From NCBI GenBank assembly GCA_034658975.1, contig JAYEGJ010000030.1, positions 1 to 39,687 on the forward strand: a stretch of 39,687 nucleotides of DNA. Reading direction: 5' to 3'. Shown here piece by piece: positions 32,857-39,687 of this stretch. This stretch comes from SZUA-217 sp034658975. GTDB taxonomy: Bacteria > Actinomycetota > Acidimicrobiia > Spongiisociales > ZC4RG35. Both the position numbers and the translations under genes were made by a program. Below the pieces are notes generated by a model. That model did not search any database. It was not told the origin of the DNA and saw only the letters and a list, made by a program, of their open reading frames with translations. Each line of letters opens with the position of its first letter. Positions within the stretch are counted from its first letter, which is position 1.

Positions 32857-34314
32857 TCAGAGCGGGAGAGCATCGGCCGCCATCTCGAGTAGCGACCCCG
32901 GGAGAATCCCCCACACGACGGTTGCCGCAACGGCGATGAGCATTGCCAACTTCGCCGTTCCGGCGACCTCGACTCCCTCAACATCGGATTCATCCATGTA
33001 CATGGTGATGATCACCCGAAGATAAACCGCGAAGGTCACCACCGATGCCAGGACGGCAACGATAACCAGCCACTCGTATCCGACCGCCCAGGCATTTGCG
33101 AAGACACCGAATTTGGCAACGAAGCCCGACGTGAGCGGCAGACCGGCCATACCAAGCAGCAACACCGAGAATGCTGCGGCCAGGCCGGGATTGCGGTCGG
33201 CGAGGCCCCGATACTCGTCAAAGGAAGATGAGGACGTGCCCGCTCCCGAGACAGTCGACACGACGGAGAATGCGCCAACGAGCTGGAACGCGTAGACGGC
33301 CACGTAGAACAGGATGGGCGTGGTCGCACCTCCAACCACTCCGGTCATGATGAATCCGGCCGTTGCCACACCCGTGTAGGCCAGCATTCTCCGGACGTCG
33401 GTTTGCACCAGGGCCATCACCGAGCCCCCGAGCATCGACAGCACAGAGATGCCGGCGACGACCGGCAACCAGCTTTCGCTGAAGTCGGGCACCGCCGTCA
33501 GGAGGATGCGTGCCAGGGCCGCAAAACCGGCGATCTTCGCCACGGCGGCCATGTAGCCGACGATCCCGGCGGGCGCTCCCTGATAGACGTCGGGGGCCCA
33601 ACTGTGGAAGGGCGCGGCGGACACCTTGAAGCCGAGGCCAACGATCACAAGTCCGATCCCGATGAGGATCACGGCCGGGCTGGTCACGATGAAACTTGTG
33701 AAGAAAGCTCTCATGCCGAGGATCTCGAACTGCCCGGTCCCGGCGTAGAGAAGAGCGACTCCGTACACAAAGAGAGCCGATGCAAACGATCCGAGCAAGA
33801 AGTACTTGAGGGCTGCCTCGTCGGAGTTGCTCCGCTCTCTGGTGAGCCCGGCCAGCACATACAAGGCGATGGAACCAACCTCGAGCCCAAGGAACATCAT
33901 TACGAGATTGTTCGCCGCCACCATGATGGAGAAGCCCGCCGTGGCCAGCAGCACCAGGGCGATGGCTTCGGCGCCCCGTCGGCCGAGCCCCTCGATGTGC
34001 TTCCACGCCGCCATCAACCCGATCGCCGTGATGGCAAGCAGGGCAAAGCGGCCGAAGATCGAGAAACCGTCCATCACGATCATTCCCGAGAAGGCCACCA
34101 GGTCCCCTGTTGCTCCCACGCTCAGCGCATCACCTGCTTCGATCCACTGGACGACACCAAAGGCCCCCGCGAAGACGAGAGTGGACGCCGCGGCGGTGCC
34201 CAGGGTGCCGGCCAGAGGCTTCCACTGGACCTCGATCAGAAGAACCGCAGCGGCCCCTAGGGCGAGGGCCAGTTCTGGGAGGATCGCGATCCAGTTCACG
34301 ACAGGTGTGGTCAT
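32857..34314 (-). CDS. nuoN: NADH-quinone oxidoreductase subunit N (cluster 2)
   Basis: This 485-residue antiporter-like subunit has the channel Glu in FLGLEVGSIALYV and the Lys in FKVSAAPFHSWAPDVYQGAP, with about 14 helices. It is plainly a different paralogue from the nuoN of cluster 1. For example, the motif after the Lys is YQGAPAGIVGYM here and YEGAPTPITAYL there. The start overlaps the nuoM stop by one base. It ends the second operon, 17 bases before the 49-bp repeat. Confidence 0.94.
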   Translation of the reverse strand: MTTPVVNWIAILPELALALGAAAVLLIEVQWKPLAGTLGTAAASTLVFAGAFGVVQWIEAGDALSVGATGDLVAFSGMIVMDGFSIFGRFALLAITAIGLMAAWKHIEGLGRRGAEAIALVLLATAGFSIMVAANNLVMMFLGLEVGSIALYVLAGLTRERSNSDEAALKYFLLGSFASALFVYGVALLYAGTGQFEILGMRAFFTSFIVTSPAVILIGIGLVIVGLGFKVSAAPFHSWAPDVYQGAPAGIVGYMAAVAKIAGFAALARILLTAVPDFSESWLPVVAGISVLSMLGGSVMALVQTDVRRMLAYTGVATAGFIMTGVVGGATTPILFYVAVYAFQLVGAFSVVSTVSGAGTSSSSFDEYRGLADRNPGLAAAFSVLLLGMAGLPLTSGFVAKFGVFANAWAVGYEWLVIVAVLASVVTFAVYLRVIITMYMDESDVEGVEVAGTAKLAMLIAVAATVVWGILPGSLLEMAADALPL

Positions 34315-35861
34315 CAGTCACCACCTCCGGCGACGAACACGTCTCCCAGTCGTCCCGGCTCCGGGACTTCGTACCCGGTGGATGCCTCGATGTGATCGAG
34401 CACAGCTTCGGTCGATGGTGCGATCTTCTCGAGCAGGACGTTCGGGTAGAGACCGATGACGAGGACGAGGACGGCAAGCGGGGCGAGCAGCGAGATCTCC
34501 CTCGGGGTCAGGTCGCTGAGAGACAGATTCTCCTCTTTGTCAGGGACTCCTGTGAACACCCGCTCATATGCCCAGAGGAGGTAGATGGCGGCCAGCACCA
34601 CACCCGAAGCGGCAATGACCGCCAGGACGGGCAGGGTCGTGTAGGCGCCGACCAACACGAGGAACTCCCCGACAAAGCCATTGAGGCCGGGAAGCCCGAT
34701 GGAGGCAAACACCATGAAGAGGAAGAACCCGGCATAGATCGGCATCACTCTCTGGAGGCCGCCAAACTCGGAGATCTGCTTGGTGTGGCGTCGCTCGTAG
34801 ATCATTCCAACAAGCAGGAAAAGGGCTCCCGTGGTGAGCCCGTGATTGACGTTCTGGATGACCGCTCCCTGCAGGCCTCCCGAGGTCAGGGCGAAAGTGC
34901 CGAGCACGATGAAGCCGAGATGGCTGACCGATGAGTAGGCGACCAGCTTCTTCAGGTCGGGCTGCACGATCGCCACCACGGCGCCATAGACGATTCCGAC
35001 AACGGCCAGGCCACCCATGATCCAGACGGCGTCCACAGAGGCTTCGGGGAAAAGCGAGAGATTGAAACGCATCAACCCATAGGTCCCCAGCTTCAGCAGT
35101 ACGCCCGCCAGGAGAATCGACCCTGCGGTGGGCGCCTCGGTATGGGCGTCTGGCAGCCACGTGTGCAGTGGGAAGAGCGGAACCTTGATTGCGAACGCCA
35201 GGGCGAACGCCGCGAACAGCCATCGCTCGGTTCCGGACGCAAGCTCGACGGTCATCAGGTCGGCCAATGCAAATGAGGTGAAGCCGGTCTGACGGGCGTG
35301 AAGGAGGGCAATGGCGATGATCCCGGCCAGCATCAAGGACGACCCGAACGCCGTGAAGAGGAAGAATTTCGTCGCCGCGTACTTGCGACGGTCGCTCCCC
35401 CAGATGCCGATTATGAAATACATCGGGACGAGGATCGCCTCGAAGAAGACGAAGAACAGGAAGAGGTCACGCGACAGGAACACGCCGATCATCCCGGCCT
35501 CGAGCAGGAGCGTGAAGATCACGAACTCCTTGGTCCTCTTGGTTATGGATGTCGAAGCGCCCAGGGCGATGGGGACGAGGATGGTGGTCAACAGGACCAT
35601 CGGCATGGAGATGCCGTCGACCCCGAGGCTCCAACTGATTCCCCAGACCTCGATCCACGGAACATCGACGGTGAACTGATAGGCGGCCACCGGCTCGAAG
35701 ACCCAAAAGAGGTAGCCGGCGAGGGCCAGCGGCAAGGCCGACAGTGCGATGCCCAAGGGCAGGTGCAGTTCCTTCCGGTCGGAGGGAATCAGCGCAGCGA
35801 CGACGGCCGCCAGCACCGGGAGCAGGACGATCCAGGTCAGCACTCCACGACCCCTCTCCAC
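34314..35861 (-). CDS. nuoM: NADH-quinone oxidoreductase subunit M (cluster 2)
   Basis: This 515-residue (or shorter) antiporter-like subunit has the GVDGISMPMVLL, FFVFFEAILVPMYF and AIKVPLFPLHTWLPDAHTEAPT signatures with the channel Glu and Lys. The protein proper begins VLTWIVLLPVL. GTG at 35843 fits that best and follows GGAGAGGGG, while GTG at 35861 adds six residues. The junction with nuoL carries a 10-bp direct repeat and extra sequence (see separate entry), so the original start was probably the ATG overlapping the nuoL stop. Confidence 0.93.
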   Translation of the reverse strand: MERGRGVLTWIVLLPVLAAVVAALIPSDRKELHLPLGIALSALPLALAGYLFWVFEPVAAYQFTVDVPWIEVWGISWSLGVDGISMPMVLLTTILVPIALGASTSITKRTKEFVIFTLLLEAGMIGVFLSRDLFLFFVFFEAILVPMYFIIGIWGSDRRKYAATKFFLFTAFGSSLMLAGIIAIALLHARQTGFTSFALADLMTVELASGTERWLFAAFALAFAIKVPLFPLHTWLPDAHTEAPTAGSILLAGVLLKLGTYGLMRFNLSLFPEASVDAVWIMGGLAVVGIVYGAVVAIVQPDLKKLVAYSSVSHLGFIVLGTFALTSGGLQGAVIQNVNHGLTTGALFLLVGMIYERRHTKQISEFGGLQRVMPIYAGFFLFMVFASIGLPGLNGFVGEFLVLVGAYTTLPVLAVIAASGVVLAAIYLLWAYERVFTGVPDKEENLSLSDLTPREISLLAPLAVLVLVIGLYPNVLLEKIAPSTEAVLDHIEASTGYEVPEPGRLGDVFVAGGGD

Positions 35862-35980
35862 GAGGCGGCAGCACTGGCCGACCGGCGTCTGTTCGTCCCG
35901 AGGTGTGCTGGCGCGAAAAGCAAAGCCATCGCATCACTGAGGGTGACTGAGGGGCGAAGTCGGCCAGAATAGGTCAGCAC
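35834..35980. mobile_element. Putative small insertion between nuoL and nuoM of cluster 2
   Basis: The 10-mer AGGTCAGCAC occurs at 35834-35843 and 35971-35980. The left copy codes the first residues of NuoM (Val-Leu-Thr). The right copy follows an ATG that overlaps the nuoL stop and reads Met-Gly-Val-Leu-Thr. Joining the two copies would restore a tightly coupled nuoL-nuoM junction, so 127 bases plus a target duplication appear to have been added. Inside, TGGCCGAC (35875-35882) and GTCGGCCA (35959-35966) are inverted. No transposase is coded. Confidence 0.4.
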
Positions 35981-35985
35981 CCCCA

Positions 35986-37971
35986 TCAGGCACCACCTGC
36001 CAGGAGCCAGATGACCACGACCACTGTTCCTGCGAGGAACAGGGCTCCGTAGTTGCGGACATAACCGGTCTGAATCGGCCGTGCCCAGTCACCAAGCCCC
36101 CTGAATGCCCTGCCAACGCCGTTGACCGCACCGTCGATCACAGGAAGATCGAACTGGAAGGCGGTCAGCTCCGCAGCCCTTCTCCCCGGAGCAACAATGG
36201 TCCTGCCATAGAAGTCATCGATCCGGTAGGCCTCTTCCCATGTTCCCCACAGGGGCTGGAAACCGTCTTCGAACTGAATCCAGCGTTCGGGCGGACGTCG
36301 GTAGGCGAAGAAGGCGGCACCGATGCCGGCTGCGCCGGCGAGCACCGAGAGTCCGGCGAGCAGGAGGAACATCGGGGTCCCTTCGGGCGGGTGTTGCATC
36401 CGGACAAGTTCGAATGCCGGTTCGAGAAAGCGTTCCAGACCGGTACGGAAGGGGGTATTCACCAAGCCGCCGAACACCGAGAGCACGGCAAGGATGACCA
36501 GCGGCACGGTCATCACCGCGGGCGACTCTCCTGGATTGGCGCCGTCTTGCCATCGGGGCTCGCCGAGGAACACCAGCACCCACTGGCGTGTCATGTAAAA
36601 GGCTGTGAGCAGGGCCGTAACGAGTCCGATCACCCAGAGAAACGAGAACCATCCGCCTCGCTCGAAGGCCGAAGCCAGGATCTCGTCCTTCGACCAGAAC
36701 CCGGCCAGTGGCGGCATACCGGCAATGGCCAGAGTGGCGATACCCATGGTTGTTGCCGTCACCGGCATCTTGGCAAACAACCCACCCATCTTGTGCATGT
36801 CCTGCTCATCGCCCATGGCGTGAATCACCGATCCGGCGCCCAGGAAGAGCAGGGCCTTGAAGAACGCATGGGTCATGAGGTGGAAGATCCCGGCGACGTA
36901 TGCGGTAGCGCCGACCGCGATGAACATGTAGCCGAGCTGGGAAACGGTCGAGTAGGCGAGGACCTTCTTGATGTCGCGTTGGGCAAGTGCAATCGACGCA
37001 GCCCATATGGCGGTGAGCGCACCAACTGTCGCCACCGTCGTCTGCGCGACTGTCGAGAGCTCGAAGATGGCTGCCGACCGGGCGATCAGGTAGACGCCGG
37101 CTGTGACCATCGTCGCGGCGTGGATCAGCGCCGACACGGGGGTTGGGCCCTCCATGGCGTCGGGCAGCCAGACGTAGAGGGGGATCTGGGCCGACTTGCC
37201 GGCGGCACCAACCAGGAAGAGGAGCCCGATGGTCGTGGCCATTCCTGTGGTCAGCACCGATCCGGCGCGCTCAAACACACCGGCGTATGAGAGTGTCCCG
37301 AAGGCCGTGAACACCAGCATCAGGGCGACCATGAAGCCGAAGTCACCGATGCGATTGACGACAAAGGCCTTCTTGGCGGCAGCAGCGGCCGAGGTTCTCG
37401 TGAACCAGAAGCCGATCAGCAGGTAAGAGCAGAGCCCAACCAGCTCCCACCCGAGGAACAGCATGCCGTAGTTGCCCGCAAGGACAAGAGTGAGCATCGA
37501 CGCGATAAAGAGGTTGAGGCTGGCGAAGAAACGGTGGAACCGCTCGTCACCGTGCATGTACCCGATGGCGAAGACGTGGATGAGGAAGCCGACGCCGGTG
37601 ACGACCAGTGCCATGAGTGCGGCCAGGGGGTCCCAGAGCATCTCGAGATTCGCCCCGATCGCCGGCATCCATTCCCAGAGAAGGATGGACGTGCCGTGCT
37701 CGCCACCTTCGAAGAAGGGGATGGCGTTGACCAGTGCCACGACGAACGCTCCACCGACGGCGGCCGAGGCAAGCCAGCCCGAGAGGGGCTCTTTGATGTA
37801 GCGGCCGAAGAAGTGGAGGAACACGGCGCCGGCAAAGGGCAAGGCGATGATCAGCCAGANNNNNNNNNNNNNNNNNNNNNNNNNNNNNNNNNNNNNNNNN
37901 NNNNNNNNNNNNNNNNNNNNNNNNNNNNNNNNNNNNNNNNNNNNNNNNNNNNNNNNNNNAATCACCATCAT
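35986..37971 (-). CDS. nuoL: NADH-quinone oxidoreductase subunit L (cluster 2), with internal assembly gap
   Basis: This is the distal pumping subunit, about 661 residues if the N-run has its true length. Signatures are GWELVGLCSYLLIGFWF, AGKSAQIPLYVWLPDAMEGP and IHAATMVTAGVYLIAR, and the C-terminal brace region is present. The 100-N run (37860-37959) hides residues from about 5 to 37, part of the first helix. The frame agrees on both sides of the gap, so the gap size is consistent with a whole gene. The start is ATG at 37971 or 37968, overlapping the nuoK stop. The frame open further upstream lies in nuoK and is not real. Confidence 0.93.
   Translation of the reverse strand: MMVIXXXXXXXXXXXXXXXXXXXXXXXXXXXXXXXXXXWLIIALPFAGAVFLHFFGRYIKEPLSGWLASAAVGGAFVVALVNAIPFFEGGEHGTSILLWEWMPAIGANLEMLWDPLAALMALVVTGVGFLIHVFAIGYMHGDERFHRFFASLNLFIASMLTLVLAGNYGMLFLGWELVGLCSYLLIGFWFTRTSAAAAAKKAFVVNRIGDFGFMVALMLVFTAFGTLSYAGVFERAGSVLTTGMATTIGLLFLVGAAGKSAQIPLYVWLPDAMEGPTPVSALIHAATMVTAGVYLIARSAAIFELSTVAQTTVATVGALTAIWAASIALAQRDIKKVLAYSTVSQLGYMFIAVGATAYVAGIFHLMTHAFFKALLFLGAGSVIHAMGDEQDMHKMGGLFAKMPVTATTMGIATLAIAGMPPLAGFWSKDEILASAFERGGWFSFLWVIGLVTALLTAFYMTRQWVLVFLGEPRWQDGANPGESPAVMTVPLVILAVLSVFGGLVNTPFRTGLERFLEPAFELVRMQHPPEGTPMFLLLAGLSVLAGAAGIGAAFFAYRRPPERWIQFEDGFQPLWGTWEEAYRIDDFYGRTIVAPGRRAAELTAFQFDLPVIDGAVNGVGRAFRGLGDWARPIQTGYVRNYGALFLAGTVVVVIWLLAGGA
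37860..37959. other. Assembly gap (100 N)
   Basis: Exactly 100 unknown bases lie within the 5' end of the second nuoL. The round number suggests a scaffold placeholder, yet the nuoL reading frame is kept across it. Confidence 0.99.
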
Positions 37972-38273
37972 CCCCTCAACTCGTTCAACTCGTCGACCGA
38001 TGCCGTGGCACGGCGTCGGAAGATGGCCACGATGATGGCGAGGCCGACAACCACCTCTGCGGCGGCGACGACGAGGATGAAGAAGACCGCTACCTGCCCG
38101 TTGATGTCGTTGAGGGCGCGGCCCGCCGAGATCAGGGTGAGGTTCACGGCGTTGAGCATCAGTTCGATGCTCATGAACATCACAAGAGCATTGCGACGAA
38201 GCAGCAGCCCGATGGCCCCTATGAAGAAGAGCACCGAAGCGAGGGCCATGTACCAGCCGGCGTCGACGATCAC
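37968..38273 (-). CDS. nuoK: NADH-quinone oxidoreductase subunit K (cluster 2)
   Basis: This 101-residue, three-helix subunit has IELMLNAVNLT (helix 2 Glu) and AAAEVVVGLAI (helix 3 Glu). It has the same length as its paralogue in cluster 1 but differs widely outside these motifs. The start overlaps the nuoJ stop by 4 bases. The end overlaps the nuoL start. Confidence 0.95.
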   Translation of the reverse strand: MIVDAGWYMALASVLFFIGAIGLLLRRNALVMFMSIELMLNAVNLTLISAGRALNDINGQVAVFFILVVAAAEVVVGLAIIVAIFRRRATASVDELNELRG

Positions 38274-38794
38274 GTCGGGCTCCGGCGGTGGTGGGCCAGT
38301 GCAATCGCCCCAGCGGCTGCAATGGTCAGCAGCAGAGCGGTCGCCTCGAAGGCAAGCACCCAGTCGGTGAACATCGGCTCGGCAATCGCTTGAACGGTTC
38401 CATTCGTGGCGTCGGGGTTCAGGGCGGGAGCGGCAGCAGGCACCCAGACGAAGTCACCAAACAGAGTCAAGGCTCCGACCAACAGAATCACCACTCCCGC
38501 AATCCCACCGACAACCGCCCTTTGAAAGGGGAGCTTCTCGTCTCGGGTCTCGGACTTGTCTACCCCGATCAACATGATCACGAACAAGAAGAGGGTCAGC
38601 ACGGCGCCGGCGTAGACGATCACCTGCACGGCGGCCACGAGGTGGGCCAGTTGGACCACATAGAGGACGGCTACTGAGAAGAGTGCCCCGAGCAGTCCCA
38701 TCGCCGAGTAGACCGGATTGCGGGCAACGACGACCGTGACTGCGCCGGCGATGGCTGCCAGGGCCATGAGAACGAAGATGATCGGCTCAGCCAT
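38270..38794 (-). CDS. nuoJ: NADH-quinone oxidoreductase subunit J (cluster 2)
   Basis: This 174-residue, five-helix subunit has the helix-3 signature AAVQVIVYAGAVLTLFLFVIM (Tyr-Ala-Gly-Ala) typical of NuoJ. The start ATG at 38794 lies 8 bases inside the nuoI end. A long periplasmic-type loop rich in Ala, Asn and Pro (about 115-140) separates the last two helices. Confidence 0.94.
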   Translation of the reverse strand: MAEPIIFVLMALAAIAGAVTVVVARNPVYSAMGLLGALFSVAVLYVVQLAHLVAAVQVIVYAGAVLTLFLFVIMLIGVDKSETRDEKLPFQRAVVGGIAGVVILLVGALTLFGDFVWVPAAAPALNPDATNGTVQAIAEPMFTDWVLAFEATALLLTIAAAGAIALAHHRRSPT

Positions 38795-39437
38795 CGTCTT
38801 CCTCGCTGCCTGCGTCTCGTACGTCCTGAGAGGGCTCCGGGTCCCAGTTTGCGCTTCCCGCGGTCCCCTGCCACATCTGTACTCCCTCGTACGCAGCGAG
38901 GCCGGCAGGAGCCGTCGCCCGAACCCATCCGTCGGCGACCTGAAGCTCGTCCATGTCGGCCAACTCGTCGTCGGGGAACATGTGGGGAACCTTCCCCTGG
39001 GGATCCATCAGGAGGGTCTCTTTGGTGTAGATGCCGTCCTCGCGGTTCGTTGTCGACATCTCGAAAAGATGCGTCATCGTTATCGCCTCGGTGGGACATG
39101 CTTCGACACACAAGGCACAGAAGATGCAGCGGAGCATGTTGATCTCGTATACGAACCCGAAACGCTCACCGGGCGATGTCGGCGAGTCGGGATCATTGTC
39201 GGCACCGCGAACATAGATGCAGTCCGCCGGGCACGCTCCCGCGCAGAGTTCGCAGCCGATGCACTTCTCCGTCCCGTCCGGATAACGGTTGAGAACATGG
39301 CGGCCGTGGAAGCGCTGGGGCTTCTCCCGCATGACCTTGGGGTACTCGATGGTGACCAGCTCGTCACCGAAGATGGTGCGAAGCATGGTTCCGCCGGTGA
39401 CCCGAAGGCCTTTCATGAACTGTTGGACAACACCCAT
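38787..39437 (-). CDS. nuoI: NADH-quinone oxidoreductase subunit I, 2x[4Fe-4S] (cluster 2)
   Basis: This 216-residue subunit has both cluster motifs: C59, C62, C65, C69 and C104, C107, C110, C114. It is about 55 residues longer than the cluster 1 NuoI because of an acidic C-terminal tail (about 150-216: PDDELADMDELQVADG, later ending in EEDDG). The ATG at 39437 (MGVVQQFMKG) follows GGAG, and the frame open further upstream lies in nuoH. The start is 2 bases after the nuoH stop. Confidence 0.94.
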   Translation of the reverse strand: MGVVQQFMKGLRVTGGTMLRTIFGDELVTIEYPKVMREKPQRFHGRHVLNRYPDGTEKCIGCELCAGACPADCIYVRGADNDPDSPTSPGERFGFVYEINMLRCIFCALCVEACPTEAITMTHLFEMSTTNREDGIYTKETLLMDPQGKVPHMFPDDELADMDELQVADGWVRATAPAGLAAYEGVQMWQGTAGSANWDPEPSQDVRDAGSEEDDG

Positions 39438-39439
39438 CG

Positions 39440-39687
39440 CTAACTCCAGGGCACGCCGAATTGACGGAATCCCATGACCACGGTGGACACCACCAACCAA
39501 GCGAGGGCAGCGGGAATCAGGCGCTTCCACCCCAGTGTCATGAGCTGGTCATAGCGAAGCCGGGGGAAGGTCGCCCTGATCCAGTAGAAGATGAAGACGA
39601 TCACGTATGTCTTCGCCAGGAAGTAGATGGTCGGCAGAAGACCCGAGACGAAACCGGGGAGAACGTCGTCGAAGGTCGGCCCGGTCC
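39440..39687 (-). CDS. nuoH: NADH-quinone oxidoreductase subunit H (cluster 2), C-terminal part
   Basis: The minus-strand frame runs in from beyond the window and ends at the TAG at 39440-39442. The last 81 or so residues show the final helices: FLAKTYVIVFIFYWIRATFP, then RLRYDQLMTLGWKRLIP, the well-conserved NuoH C-terminal motif. It lies directly upstream of nuoI. The genes further upstream, including any nuoE, F and G, are outside the window. Confidence 0.92.
   Translation of the reverse strand, partial: TGPTFDDVLPGFVSGLLPTIYFLAKTYVIVFIFYWIRATFPRLRYDQLMTLGWKRLIPAALAWLVVSTVVMGFRQFGVPWS

Noticed and set aside
1..39687. CRISPR arrays, tRNA and rRNA genes, complete insertion sequences
   Set aside because: No regularly spaced repeats, no cloverleaf or rRNA stretches and no transposase reading were found by eye on either strand.

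Overview
The window is GC-rich, densely coded bacterial DNA with many 1-20 bp gene overlaps. Its content (LytR-CpsA-Psr protein, NTE-type esterase with two cyclic-nucleotide domains, TPR-linked class III cyclase, AbiEi-N/DUF559 protein, two nuo clusters) fits an uncultured actinobacterium, perhaps of the Acidimicrobiia. That placement is inference. A 100-N run at 37860-37959 shows that this is a scaffolded draft. No tRNA, rRNA or CRISPR was seen, and no gene-free stretch reaches 300 bases.

1-12 kb is a mixed accessory region. It holds the tail of a PEP-utilising enzyme, a Rieske oxygenase with an overlapping small zinc-ribbon gene that seems to start at CTG, trpS, an LCP cell-wall gene with a clear terminator, a CoA-type Nudix hydrolase, a GNAT acetyltransferase, a CNB-patatin esterase, a CPBP protease, a TPR-cyclase, a DUF1622 gene and a small K+ channel. 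Several items here look broken or decaying: the GNAT start, the DUF1622 frame, a hydrolase C-terminal fragment, and possible histidine-kinase and transporter scraps.

12.1-22.2 kb is a compact minus-strand operon nuoA-B-C-D-H-I-J-K-L-M-N. It codes the quinone-reducing and proton-pumping parts of complex I, but nuoE, nuoF and nuoG are absent: nuoD runs straight into nuoH with a 4-bp overlap. It is therefore an 11-subunit complex I lacking the NADH-oxidising module, unless that module is coded elsewhere.

22.3-32.8 kb separates the two nuo clusters. It contains a phosphodiesterase/alkaline-phosphatase family protein, a DUF559 gene bracketed by two nearly identical 53-bp palindromic repeats, a DUF402 protein, a three-gene iron(III)-type ABC transporter behind a perfect dyad, two membrane proteins whose genes overlap tail to tail, moaA, a thioredoxin, a tiny zinc-binding protein and a secreted beta-repeat membrane protein.

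32.9-39.7 kb is a second nuo cluster on the same strand (nuoN, M, L, K, J, I and part of nuoH), running off the window. It is clearly diverged from the first. Its nuoL-nuoM junction carries what looks like a small insertion bounded by a 10-bp direct repeat. A 49-bp palindromic element occurs once near the left end (1777-1825) and once beside this cluster (32792-32840).
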